Source: Chitinophagaceae bacterium
Lineage (GTDB): Bacteria; Bacteroidota; Bacteroidia; Chitinophagales; Chitinophagaceae
DNA length: 64,000 nucleotides
Assembly: GCA_016787065.1 (NCBI GenBank)
Contig: JAEUVD010000052.1
Location: 62,001 to 126,000, forward strand
Reading direction: 5' to 3'
The translations under genes were made by a program, and so were the position numbers. The notes under the pieces are model-generated. The model did not search any database. It saw nothing but the letters and a program-made list of their open reading frames with translations, and was not told the DNA's origin. Position 1 is the first letter of the stretch, and each line of letters starts with the position of its first letter. Of the stretch, positions 8,716 to 17,233 are shown one piece after another.

Positions 8716-10887
8716 ATGCACCGACTTTTACTGCTTCTTTTATTACTCCCTTTCGTTTCGATTGCTGAAAACAGCAAGGAATTTATCCTTTTTCAAAAAA
8801 ATCAAAAGAACTTTATTCTCCATGTTTCAAATGACCACGAAAATTATACTCAAATTGCTGCACGTTATGGTTTAGTGGCAGACGATTTAATAGCATGCAA
8901 TCCGGGAACCATAAAAACAGAAACAAAACCAGGCGATGAAATAAAAATACCCTTGTTAAGTAAGAATTTTTTTACTTGGCGCGGTATAAAACCCGGACAA
9001 GGTATGGAACCCGTGTACTTTCTTTTGGAGGAAGATGCCACTAGGGAAGATATTGTAAAAAAATTTAGTCTTAAAACAGAAACATTCAATACCTGGAACC
9101 CGGGTAATGTGACCGAATTTTACAAAAGCGAAAAAGTAATTATTGGATGGGTTAAAGTCGTTGAACCATCGATGCCTTTATCAAAATCAGAAGAAAAAAA
9201 TAAAGTAACTAACCGTTCGGTATTGTCTAAACCATCATCGAACACCGCTTCTTCAAGTGCAGCGCAACCACCAAAGACAAAGTCTCAAACTAAGATAGCA
9301 GCGCAAGAACAGGATACGAAACAGAAACCTGCAGCAACATCTAGCAAGTTGAATAAAACCTTCAACCAAACCAAAGAAGGAACTAACCAAGCGGTTAAAA
9401 AAACGAATCATTTTTTTAGTTCTTTAGGGAAAGCCATCTCGAAAACTTTTAAAAAGAAGGAAAAGAATTCAGCGAGTAATAAGAAAAAAGAAATAGCCGT
9501 TGTTCGTAAAACTACCCCTTTAAAAAAGAGTGCGCCAAGTAAAAATCAACCTAGCTCGACATCGATGGGCACCAGCGATTCGGCAACGGTTTCTACTACA
9601 TCGAGCAAACCAACATTAAAACAACGGTGGAACAAATTGGTTCATGGGAAAGAGTCAGAACGGGAAAAGGAACATCCAATTAAAACAATTAAAAGTCAGC
9701 CAAGCACTACTGCGTCTGGCAATACAGATTCAGCAAAGGTTTCTACCTCGTCGAGTAAACCAACCTTAAAACAGCGGTGGAATAAATTGGTTAATGGGAA
9801 AGAGCCTGTGCGGGAAAAGAACTATAGTAAACCTCTGTTTAAGAAACGCGAAGGTTCTAAACCAAGCATTCAAGAGACTACTGGAAAATCAAAATCAACG
9901 CCAAAAATAAATAAGGGGAATGCTCCTTTAAAAAAATCCGAACCCAAAGAATTGGAATCAACGGCGAACAAAGATTCTTTATCTAAACCTGTGGCTGTGG
10001 TTTCTGATAGCCCTAAAAAGAGTTTTTCAACCAAAGTAAAAAATCAATGGAGAGATTTTGTAAAAACCACTAAGAACACCTTCTCTAAAAATAACTACCA
10101 GAAGTATAAAAAAGAAGTTGCAAAACCAACGCCAGTAATAACATCTAAACCGACTGCTAACAAAACAAATTCATATCCGAAAGCCGTTAATAAAGCGAAC
10201 GCTACTACTACTTCAGCGCCGCCTAAAACGAATATCAAATCCTCGAAACCAGTCAAAGAAAAAGAAACGATGCAAGATGTGGTGAAGAAAGAAGAACCCT
10301 TGGTTACACCTAAACCTAAAGAGCCTAAGGATACAACCTTGAACGAGCATACCACTTCGGAAATACTTGAATCCACCAACGACGATTTAGTGGTTATTGC
10401 GCCATTACCTAAAACCACCATTCATAAAAAAGAAACAACTGTTGTTAATGAGAACACGAAAACAAAAACAAAACCAGTCGAAAAACTAGCTGAAAAGTCT
10501 GTTGAAAAACCAATTGAAAAACCAATTGAAAAACCTGTTGAAAAACCTGTTGAAAAACCGATAACAAAAATCAATACTGAAAAAACGGCGCAACCAAATC
10601 CATCTCCCGATCAGTTACCGGAATTTTCGAGTGTGGTTGGAGGTAAGGCTTCTACATTTTTTAGTGGCCCACGAGGCGGTAAATTTTATGTGGTAACCAA
10701 TATTGCCAAACGCGGACAAACTGTTAAAGTGACTAATGCCGGTAATGGTAAATTTGTAATTGCAGAAGTTTTAGGCCCTTTGCCTGTTCATGATTTGAGC
10801 AAAGGATTGATTTTGAAAATTGGCGATAATGCGAAGTCAAGTTTAGGTATTCAAACAACTAATTTTAATGTAAAGGTGAATTATTAA
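8716..10887 (+). CDS. Lys-rich LysM-type envelope protein with C-terminal double-psi beta-barrel
   Basis: A signal peptide (1-17) is followed by two LysM-like segments (about 33-80 and 100-150), with ARYGLVADDLIACNPG as the clearest match. A Lys/Ser/Thr/Pro-rich low-complexity region spans about 155-635. The end (about 640-723) resembles an RlpA-like double-psi barrel (GPRGGKFYVVTNIAKRGQ, KVTNAGNGK, LSKGLILKIGDNA). LysM binds peptidoglycan, and RlpA-like folds act on or bind it, so a periplasmic wall-associated role is inferred. The middle contains a 126-bp direct duplication and five 12-bp repeats. The long basic linker may bind negatively charged polymers. The gene ends 8 nt before the GT9 gene. 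Confidence 0.72.
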   Translation: MHRLLLLLLLLPFVSIAENSKEFILFQKNQKNFILHVSNDHENYTQIAARYGLVADDLIACNPGTIKTETKPGDEIKIPLLSKNFFTWRGIKPGQGMEPVYFLLEEDATREDIVKKFSLKTETFNTWNPGNVTEFYKSEKVIIGWVKVVEPSMPLSKSEEKNKVTNRSVLSKPSSNTASSSAAQPPKTKSQTKIAAQEQDTKQKPAATSSKLNKTFNQTKEGTNQAVKKTNHFFSSLGKAISKTFKKKEKNSASNKKKEIAVVRKTTPLKKSAPSKNQPSSTSMGTSDSATVSTTSSKPTLKQRWNKLVHGKESEREKEHPIKTIKSQPSTTASGNTDSAKVSTSSSKPTLKQRWNKLVNGKEPVREKNYSKPLFKKREGSKPSIQETTGKSKSTPKINKGNAPLKKSEPKELESTANKDSLSKPVAVVSDSPKKSFSTKVKNQWRDFVKTTKNTFSKNNYQKYKKEVAKPTPVITSKPTANKTNSYPKAVNKANATTTSAPPKTNIKSSKPVKEKETMQDVVKKEEPLVTPKPKEPKDTTLNEHTTSEILESTNDDLVVIAPLPKTTIHKKETTVVNENTKTKTKPVEKLAEKSVEKPIEKPIEKPVEKPVEKPITKINTEKTAQPNPSPDQLPEFSSVVGGKASTFFSGPRGGKFYVVTNIAKRGQTVKVTNAGNGKFVIAEVLGPLPVHDLSKGLILKIGDNAKSSLGIQTTNFNVKVNY
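9544..9819 (+). repeat. Two in-frame 126-bp direct repeats inside the LysM gene
   Basis: Segments 9544-9669 and 9694-9819 align without gaps. Both encode a unit with SSKPTLKQRWNKLV followed by GKE and a conserved REK end. The third-position differences and a few substitutions show the duplication is not very recent. The period is 150 bp. Confidence 0.85.
10477..10560 (+). repeat. 12-bp tandem repeats encoding (V/I)EKP
   Basis: Five 12-bp units at 10501-10560 read (G/A)TTGAAAAACCN and encode VEKP or IEKP. Two degenerate copies precede them at 10477-10500. All are in frame, so copy-number change would alter protein length without breaking the reading frame. Confidence 0.85.
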
Positions 10888-10895
10888 TCATTCTC

Positions 10896-11930
10896 ATGAA
10901 GATCTTACTCATTCGCTTTTCATCTATTGGAGATATCGTTCTTACCACGCCTATCATTCGTTGTACTCGCGCACGTTATCCGAATGCTGAAATTCATTTT
11001 GCCACAAAACATCAGTTTAAATCCATCCTTGAAAATAATCCGCACCTGGATAAAGTATTCACGTTGCATGACGATATTCAACCTTTGGCCTTAGAGCTTA
11101 TTAAGGAACGCTATGATTTGGTTATCGACTTACACAAAAATCTTAGAACGCGCTACATAGGCTCTTTATTACGACAAGTATTTAATAGCAATGTTCGGAT
11201 TCTTCGATTTAAGAAACTCAATCTTCGAAAATGGTTCTTAGTTAATCTGAAATGGAATAACATGCCAGATAAAAGTATCGTTGATCGGTATTTTGATGCT
11301 GTTTTATCAGAAGGTATCACCAATGATGGACAAGGCATGGATTATTTTATTCCGGAAAAGGATGAACTAAAAAAGGATGATCTTCCAATGAGTCATACCC
11401 ATGGCTTTATTGTTTGTTCCGTTGGAGGACAGCATGAAACCAAAAAAATGCCCCTTTCCAAATGGCGTGAGTTATGTTCAAATATTCAATATCCTTTAAT
11501 TATCGTTGGAGGCAGGGAAGACAGTGCTGTTGGAGAACAATTAGCAGCAATTGATCCGGTTAGAATTTATAACGCTTGTGGTAAATTTAATTTGAACGAA
11601 AGCGCCGATATTATTCGCAGGTCAAAATTGGTTATAACCCACGACACCGGTATGATGCATATTGCGGCAGCCTTCAAGAAAAAAATAATTTCTATTTGGG
11701 GAAGTACGGTTCCTGAATTTGGGATGTTTCCTTATTACGGCTTTAATACCATTAAGCGCACCATTTCTCCACAATCTATTCTTATTCAAAACAAAGTATC
11801 TTGTCAGCCGTGTAGTAAAATAGGTTACAAAAGTTGTCCTAAAAAACACTTTAATTGTATGCAAGGAATTGATCTACAAGCGATCGAACAAGCGGTTACT
11901 AATTTGTTGAACGACCCTGCTAAGAAATAA
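10896..11930 (+). CDS. Glycosyltransferase family 9 (heptosyltransferase-like)
   Basis: GT9 enzymes transfer heptose from ADP-heptose to the LPS core at the cytoplasmic face of the inner membrane. The 344 aa protein opens with RFSSIGDIVLTTP (7-19), the family signature for acceptor-side binding. It later shows GGQHETKKMPLSKW, THDTGMMHIAAAF (donor-binding loop) and WGSTVPEFGMFPY, and the Cys-rich end NKVSCQPCSKIGYKSC is common in Bacteroidota members. The sugar specificity cannot be fixed from the sequence. It follows the LysM gene by 8 nt, so the two probably form one operon. Its 3' end overlaps the convergent response-regulator gene by 11 nt. Confidence 0.9.
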   Translation: MKILLIRFSSIGDIVLTTPIIRCTRARYPNAEIHFATKHQFKSILENNPHLDKVFTLHDDIQPLALELIKERYDLVIDLHKNLRTRYIGSLLRQVFNSNVRILRFKKLNLRKWFLVNLKWNNMPDKSIVDRYFDAVLSEGITNDGQGMDYFIPEKDELKKDDLPMSHTHGFIVCSVGGQHETKKMPLSKWRELCSNIQYPLIIVGGREDSAVGEQLAAIDPVRIYNACGKFNLNESADIIRRSKLVITHDTGMMHIAAAFKKKIISIWGSTVPEFGMFPYYGFNTIKRTISPQSILIQNKVSCQPCSKIGYKSCPKKHFNCMQGIDLQAIEQAVTNLLNDPAKK

Positions 11931-12561
11931 ACTTTCGTTTCTTGGCAAACTCCACTAAAGCCAATGCACTATGGGTTTCTGTTTTCCGAAAAATATTTTT
12001 ACGATGGGTTTCAACGGTACGTTCGCTAATAAATAAGGTATCAGCAATTTGTTTGTTACTCATATCTTTAGCTATACAGGAAATAATTTCTAATTCTCGT
12101 TGCGTAAGATTAATTTCTTCATTTTGTTTTACCACTTTTTGAAATTGTTTCCATTCATGCATTACTTCCTCCGCGTAATAAGTACCGCCATTCGCAACGG
12201 TGCGTATAGCGTCGGCTAATTGCGTTTTATCGGATGTTTTCAACAAATATCCATCAATGTTTATTTCTCCAATTAAACGATCTGCCAAATCACCTTCTCC
12301 ATTCATCGACAAGGCAATAATTTTAATAGCGGGAAACAACTTACGAACTTCAGCACTTACTTCGTAACCATTCATTTCAGGCATCATGATATCGGTTAGT
12401 AAAACATCTACTGTTGTATGCTTCAATTGATCAAGTAGTTCCTTACCATTTCCTGAACTTAGTATAATGTCAAAATCCGGTTGCGTTTTTAACAAGAGTT
12501 GTAAACCGTCTATTACAATCGGATGATCATCGAGCAGTGCAATGCGAATATTCTTACTCAT
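11920..12561 (-). CDS. NarL/FixJ-type response regulator (REC + LuxR HTH)
   Basis: The 213 aa protein has a receiver domain (about 5-125) with acidic pocket D11/D12, phospho-acceptor D57 (LLTDIMMP) and K108, then a LuxR-type helix-turn-helix (about 151-193; LTQRELEII, SNKQIADTLFISERTVETH). It should dimerise on phosphorylation and bind DNA. No histidine kinase is encoded in this window. It is the last gene of the wzx-wzz-wzy block and overlaps the wzy start side by 8 nt, so it is co-expressed with surface-polysaccharide genes. Feedback control of that block is a reasonable inference, not shown. Confidence 0.93.
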   Translation of the reverse strand: MSKNIRIALLDDHPIVIDGLQLLLKTQPDFDIILSSGNGKELLDQLKHTTVDVLLTDIMMPEMNGYEVSAEVRKLFPAIKIIALSMNGEGDLADRLIGEINIDGYLLKTSDKTQLADAIRTVANGGTYYAEEVMHEWKQFQKVVKQNEEINLTQRELEIISCIAKDMSNKQIADTLFISERTVETHRKNIFRKTETHSALALVEFAKKRKFIS

Positions 12562-13990
12562 AATTCATTGCTTCTTTTTTCTGTTTAACTCTATAATTCA
12601 ATAATACTGCCAAACTTAAATAAAAGAGCGAACCAATTTTATCGGTTTCCAATAACTCACTTAAAAAGTTATTAATGAAAATAACGGCAAGTACCATGAT
12701 TGCGGCCATGATGATAATTTTATCTTCTCTTTTTGATGCCTGATGATAGAGTTTTTGTCCTTGAAAAAAAATCATAAAATATAATAAGGCATACAATACC
12801 ATGGCAGGGTAACCCTGTTCTACGAGTAAAAAGATAAAATAGTTATGCGTAGTAGAACGCTCTGGATTACGACTTACCCAAGTTCTGAACGATTTCACCA
12901 CATATCCCTTATAATAATCATAAAAGTTATTCGGACCAACACCCAAGATAGGATGATCTTTGCTCATTCTCAAAGCGGCTATCCAGCGGTAGTAGCGTTC
13001 GGCGGAAGAAATATCCGTTCCCTGTATAGTTGCCAAGATATGATCTTCGAGGGTTTCGTGCATTACCGTTTTATCATGAACCGGTTTATAAGAAAGGAAG
13101 CGGTTATCCTTACCCAGCCACAACACCGTTGAAACAAATAGAACATAAAGAATGGGCATTACGTACTGCATTATTTTCAACCGGATACCGATAAATACAC
13201 AAACGGCGAAAATAACTGCGAGCCAAGCAGCTCGGGAATAGGATACATACGTTGCGAATAATAATACCGCTATGGCCAATAAACTAAATACCCATTGACC
13301 GCTTAAAAACCTACTCAACAATAACGCGGCTATGGCGATAGGTAATACTACGGAAACCATCGATCCGTACAACACATGATTCAGAAAGAAAGGTTGCAGC
13401 GGATCGTAGATCATTTCGAAACTAAAACCTACTAAAGCTTGACGAAAGAGGATGATAGAAACAACCACAATCATTGGAAACAATAAACTCTTGGCTGTAC
13501 TTCGAATAAAATTTCTTTCCTGAAAAAGCACCAGAGGCAAAATGAAAAAAGGCAGCCAATACCATATTTTCTTCAGAAGAAACTTTATCGACAATAAAAA
13601 ATTTTCCGAGCAAATGCAGCTCACCAATATCCAAACCAAGCTAAGCACCATGATAATAAACATAGGTTCTGTAGCGAATTGTTTTAAACCAGATTTCTTT
13701 GCATGAAATACTAACCATACTATCGTTAGTACACTTAGAAATAACATAAGGAATTCATCCGGGAAATCCATACTGATATCTAAACCGAAGGAACAAGGTA
13801 TACTCGCAATAAGAAAAAAATAAGCATACCGAATATCTTTTATCGCTAGGGGTAATGCGACTAACGCAAAGGGTATTCCGAGAAAAATAAAATTATCGTA
13901 ATAAAATCCGAAAAGTAAAGCAACCATAAACAGCACAGTTGCTCCAACGAACATTTGTTTATCTGTTATGGCAGATAATAAGGTTATCAT
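12554..13990 (-). CDS. O-antigen ligase/polymerase family protein (Wzy/WaaL-like)
   Basis: The 478 aa protein is strongly hydrophobic, with about ten to twelve membrane helices. A large periplasmic loop sits in the Wzy_C region and contains RYYRWIAALRM, GVGPNNFYDYY and the typical THNYFIFLLVEQG. Such proteins either polymerise polysaccharide repeat units or ligate them to a lipid carrier in the periplasmic leaflet, and sequence alone does not separate the two. Overlaps of 4 nt with the Wzz-like gene upstream and 8 nt with the response regulator downstream show tight coupling. Together with the Wzx-like flippase it suggests a Wzx/Wzy-dependent pathway. Confidence 0.87.
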   Translation of the reverse strand: MITLLSAITDKQMFVGATVLFMVALLFGFYYDNFIFLGIPFALVALPLAIKDIRYAYFFLIASIPCSFGLDISMDFPDEFLMLFLSVLTIVWLVFHAKKSGLKQFATEPMFIIMVLSLVWILVSCICSENFLLSIKFLLKKIWYWLPFFILPLVLFQERNFIRSTAKSLLFPMIVVVSIILFRQALVGFSFEMIYDPLQPFFLNHVLYGSMVSVVLPIAIAALLLSRFLSGQWVFSLLAIAVLLFATYVSYSRAAWLAVIFAVCVFIGIRLKIMQYVMPILYVLFVSTVLWLGKDNRFLSYKPVHDKTVMHETLEDHILATIQGTDISSAERYYRWIAALRMSKDHPILGVGPNNFYDYYKGYVVKSFRTWVSRNPERSTTHNYFIFLLVEQGYPAMVLYALLYFMIFFQGQKLYHQASKREDKIIIMAAIMVLAVIFINNFLSELLETDKIGSLFYLSLAVLLNYRVKQKKEAMNYE

Positions 13991-14961
13991 GCATACCTCG
14001 ATTTGTTCGATTGAAAGATATCGATAACACAGGCAACCACGGTAGCAAATAAAAGCGATAATGCAAAAACGGCTAACACCGTAAGGATACGAAACGGGCC
14101 GGCTTTAGGACCAAAAGGTGCCGCCCATTGAACCACATGTATCATTGGGAAACCAGGAAACATGGATGTTTTAAATTCATTCGACAACGAAAGATATTTT
14201 GCTTTATCGATGGCTAATCGATCTTTTGTTTCTTCTAAGTTTTGTATTTTTTCAAGTCCTTCGGCATAAGTTATACCACTACCCTTACCGCCTCCTTGTA
14301 ATACATGACGGCTCGGTGCAAGGATGTCATAAATTCCGTAAGCAACTCGAAGTTTAACTAATGAATCGGTAGCGAGCGATAGTTCATGTTCTAAAGAATC
14401 ACGACGAATATCTAATGCCACTGCGAGTTGACGATTAATATTGATAAAAATTTCGCGAAGTTCCCGTTCCACAGAAAGCATAGCCTCATTAACTACAGCC
14501 GCAGCGAATTCAGAGTTAGGATCAGTAAAGGTTATTTCAATATGATTGTAACCCGTACGATTCACTTTATAGTTCTTCAAAAATTTCTTGACTACCTTTT
14601 GATAGCCCATTTTATCTGCCTTCACATCAATTTCATAATGCTTGTCCATTTGGAAACTATCAACCAAATGACTGATTACTTTAGAAGAACCACCAATAAC
14701 AAAAGCTCGATCCACTTCATTTTCTTCTCCAAAATAGTCGATCCAATCCTGTTGTGTTTCACGAAAAAGATTAATACGACCACTTATTACACTAGAAGCC
14801 GGGTAAAAAGCACCATAACCTCGGTAATAATTCTTCATGACGAATAAAATAGATGCCGCAACTAATGACGCTACTATTGCAAAACCAACAATGTATTTCT
14901 TCCATTGGAGGAAAATTCGGGTAACATCAAATAAATCAAACCTCAATGGCGTTTGCTGCAT
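13987..14961 (-). CDS. Wzz-type polysaccharide chain-length determinant-like protein
   Basis: The protein (324 aa from the ATG at 14961) has one N-terminal membrane helix (about 22-45), a long periplasmic helical region (ELREIFININRQLAVALD, DSLEHELSLATDSL) and a C-terminal helix near the end, the two-helix plan of Wzz/PCP proteins. No kinase domain follows, so it is not a full BY-kinase. An alternative start at 14982 would overlap the TATATTTG promoter box at 14980-14987, so the downstream ATG is preferred. The last 4 nt overlap wzy. Its inferred job is to set chain length for the adjacent polymerase. Confidence 0.82.
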   Translation of the reverse strand: MQQTPLRFDLFDVTRIFLQWKKYIVGFAIVASLVAASILFVMKNYYRGYGAFYPASSVISGRINLFRETQQDWIDYFGEENEVDRAFVIGGSSKVISHLVDSFQMDKHYEIDVKADKMGYQKVVKKFLKNYKVNRTGYNHIEITFTDPNSEFAAAVVNEAMLSVERELREIFININRQLAVALDIRRDSLEHELSLATDSLVKLRVAYGIYDILAPSRHVLQGGGKGSGITYAEGLEKIQNLEETKDRLAIDKAKYLSLSNEFKTSMFPGFPMIHVVQWAAPFGPKAGPFRILTVLAVFALSLLFATVVACVIDIFQSNKSRYA

Positions 14962-14979
14962 TCTCGACAGATAAGGTGA

Positions 14980-14987
14980 CAAATATA
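14980..14987 (-). promoter_or_regulatory. Bacteroidota -7 box (TATATTTG) before the wzz-wzy-regulator genes
   Basis: TATATTTG on the minus strand is an exact TAnnTTTG match, 18 nt upstream of the chosen ATG at 14961. It lies in the short gap after the flippase gene, so wzz, wzy and the regulator may have their own promoter in addition to read-through. No convincing -33 TTG was found. Confidence 0.4.
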
Positions 14988-14993
14988 TTAAAA

Positions 14994-16445
14994 TTAAGGT
15001 AACTCGAAGTTCTTTCTGAGATAAGACCTAAGATAAGCGAATCGCATAAAACCGGAACCAATATAAAGTATAGGAACCATTATTAAGTTCACTATCGAAA
15101 GATTCCAAAGATTAAAGCCTTGTTTATTCAGAAACCAATTCATAACGCATAGCAAAACCGCATAGGATAGATACTTCAGAAATTGAGTGATCCTTTGTTC
15201 AAGTTTGAAATGTTTAGCGGCGTAATAAACCGATGCTGCCGCCAATAGCCATTGTACAATAACAGACGTTATAGCGGCTCCTTCCGCTTTCCACCAGAAT
15301 ATGAATAACAAATTAAGAATCAAACTCAACACACAACCTACTAACGCTAATCGAATTAACAAGGGCAAGGATTGTTTGGCGGTTAACAACGTAGAATATA
15401 CATATTGAATACTGTAAGCAGGGAAGCTAACCATCATTGCGGCAAAAATTGTAGCAGTATAGGGCGAGGCATCTTTGTAGATAAGCATCATGATGGATTG
15501 CGCATGAATGGCACAAAAAATGCTGATAGCCATCGAAGCTGGAATAAGTAATCGGGTACTAACTTGAACCAATTGATTAATTTTATCTTGTTGAGCTATT
15601 AAACGCGAAAACATAGGTAAAAGCACCCCGGCGGTTAACACACCCAGGGTATTACTTACATCCAAAATTCGAAAAGCATTTGCAAATAACCCTGTTTCTT
15701 TTGAACCAGCTAAACGTTCTAAGAGAACGGCATCTCCACGCATATAAATACCCATAAAAAAAATGAGGGCAGCATAAGGAAAACTTTTGCGAAATAAGGA
15801 GAGAGTATGTTCTACTGATAGGTGCTTCCATGAAATTCGGGCGTAGTTTTTCCGAATAAATAAGAAACACAAGAACATGGTAAGCACATATGCTACAACT
15901 TGCAATCCAACAAACAAATGAATGGTGAACGTGGCTCGGTTAAAATAACCAAGTAACCATAAGGCACAGGTTATTATCATTATGACCTTATCCACAATCG
16001 ATAATAACGCATCTGTTTTAAAATCGTGATTGGCGGATATATTGCTTCGCAGATAAACAACTAAGGACGCTAATATTTGAGCACAACAAACTAGCCAAAG
16101 TAATTTAATCAAATCCCAACTATATTGAAGAACCCAAGCTAATATACTAAGTACAATTACATAAAGAATCGATAAAATTATCTTAACCAGAAGCATGTTT
16201 GGAAGCGATTCATGAATGCGATGCTTATCGCCGGCAACCATTAAATTATTATAATTGGTTACGCCCATATCGAGCATTATGGCAAAAACCACACATAAAC
16301 CTAATACGGCGGTGTAACTTCCATACACATCATGACCTAACAATAATTGCACATTCCGGTCAACACCAAACATCCAAATGGGTTTTATCAGGAGATTGGC
16401 GAACAAAACAAATAAAATGTTCGACAGAAAGTAGCGTTTAAGCAT
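14994..16445 (-). CDS. Wzx-like polysaccharide flippase (MOP superfamily)
   Basis: The 483 aa protein has about twelve to fourteen hydrophobic segments and the general pattern of polysaccharide-export MOP flippases: NNLMVAGDKHRIHE after the first helices, RSNISANHDFKTDALLSI in the middle, and YIYKDASPY-like loops later. These proteins move lipid-linked repeat units from the cytoplasmic to the periplasmic face. It heads the minus-strand surface-polysaccharide block and is separated from the Wzz-like gene by about 30 nt. No glycosyltransferases for repeat-unit assembly are adjacent, so the substrate is unknown. Confidence 0.85.
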   Translation of the reverse strand: MLKRYFLSNILFVLFANLLIKPIWMFGVDRNVQLLLGHDVYGSYTAVLGLCVVFAIMLDMGVTNYNNLMVAGDKHRIHESLPNMLLVKIILSILYVIVLSILAWVLQYSWDLIKLLWLVCCAQILASLVVYLRSNISANHDFKTDALLSIVDKVIMIITCALWLLGYFNRATFTIHLFVGLQVVAYVLTMFLCFLFIRKNYARISWKHLSVEHTLSLFRKSFPYAALIFFMGIYMRGDAVLLERLAGSKETGLFANAFRILDVSNTLGVLTAGVLLPMFSRLIAQQDKINQLVQVSTRLLIPASMAISIFCAIHAQSIMMLIYKDASPYTATIFAAMMVSFPAYSIQYVYSTLLTAKQSLPLLIRLALVGCVLSLILNLLFIFWWKAEGAAITSVIVQWLLAAASVYYAAKHFKLEQRITQFLKYLSYAVLLCVMNWFLNKQGFNLWNLSIVNLIMVPILYIGSGFMRFAYLRSYLRKNFELP

Positions 16446-16565
16446 TCGGGAGGCTAATGTAAGCTATTGTATTGAATACCGTTGAAGCTGAAATATAAAA
16501 TATTACAAGTAAAATTCGTAGAATTATATTTATTCAGAATCTTCAGTGTATTTAATTGTTTCGAC

Positions 16566-16573
16566 TACATTTG
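16566..16573 (+). promoter_or_regulatory. Bacteroidota -7 box (TACATTTG) before the efflux operon
   Basis: TACATTTG fits TAnnTTTG exactly and ends only 4 nt before the GTG at 16578, which implies a leaderless or nearly leaderless mRNA. No clear -33 TTG is seen at normal spacing. Confidence 0.4.
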
Positions 16574-16577
16574 ACAT

Positions 16578-16964
16578 GTGCTTCGATTAAGTACATATCT
16601 GTTGCTAAGTATTTTCTTCATGGGAACTACCCCAGTTTTGGAGTTACTTAAACTTCCAGAATTTTTAACTCACTTAGAAGAACATCGAAGCGAAAATCCT
16701 GAATTAAGTTTACTAGACTTTATTGACATTCATTATTTACATGGCAATGTAAAGGATGATGACTATGAAGAAGACATGAAACTTCCTTTCAAGGAGTATA
16801 ATGGTTGTGTAACGTCTATCCTCATGGATCAGCCGACTTGTTTAGAATGGCAAGCTCCGTGCTTACAGTATTTTTCTTTGTCCGATTACACGTTACTCTA
16901 CTTCAATGCTTCAATATGGAAGTCGCTTAACCTGAATCGGATATGGCAACCACCTAAACTCTAA
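16578..16964 (+). CDS. Small exported protein of the metal-efflux operon
   Basis: The 128 aa protein has a short hydrophobic leader (1-19). An acidic region follows (LDFIDIHYLHGNVKDDDYEEDMKLPF in two blocks), and the C-terminal part has Cys and Trp (CLEWQAPCLQYF). Proteins of this type commonly precede CusA/CzcA-like transporters in Bacteroidota, and the acidic and Cys residues could bind metal, but no function is established. The start is GTG. A later ATG at codon 15 would remove the leader. The gap to cusA is 269 nt and contains several palindromes, so the gene may be separately transcribed. Confidence 0.6.
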   Translation: MLRLSTYLLLSIFFMGTTPVLELLKLPEFLTHLEEHRSENPELSLLDFIDIHYLHGNVKDDDYEEDMKLPFKEYNGCVTSILMDQPTCLEWQAPCLQYFSLSDYTLLYFNASIWKSLNLNRIWQPPKL

Positions 16965-17004
16965 TACACCGAGTTCGTTTCATTTCCTTCATTTACAGTT
17001 TAGT

Positions 17005-17097
17005 TATTCGAATAGTTGCATATATCTAAGTACTTATGCGGCATTGTGTTACTTAGCGAATAACAGAAGTAGTTATGCACAACAAGTGTAAACACTT
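17005..17097. promoter_or_regulatory. Cluster of three short palindromes upstream of cusA (possible operators)
   Basis: Perfect palindromes TATTCGAATA (17005-17014) and TAAGTACTTA (17027-17036), and the spaced one AAGTGT-AA-ACACTT (17084-17097), lie in the 269-nt gap before the efflux transporter. Dyads of this size are typical of repressor or MerR/ArsR-type operators, but AT-rich DNA yields some by chance and no regulator gene is adjacent. Confidence 0.35.
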
Positions 17098-17233
17098 TAT
17101 ACATACAGTTAATGCAAGTAATTCCGGTGAAACTCAAAACTTGTAGTTAGGTCATTGTTAGTATTAGTTGCTGTAGGGGTATTTGACATACGCTGTGCGC
17201 TAATTTATTTAATTCTTTTTCATTAAAATTATC

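Noticed and set aside
10095..10421. Minus-strand frame inside the LysM gene
   Set aside because: It mirrors the Lys/Thr/Pro-rich linker and gives a Val/Ser/Gly-rich artefact without a family match.
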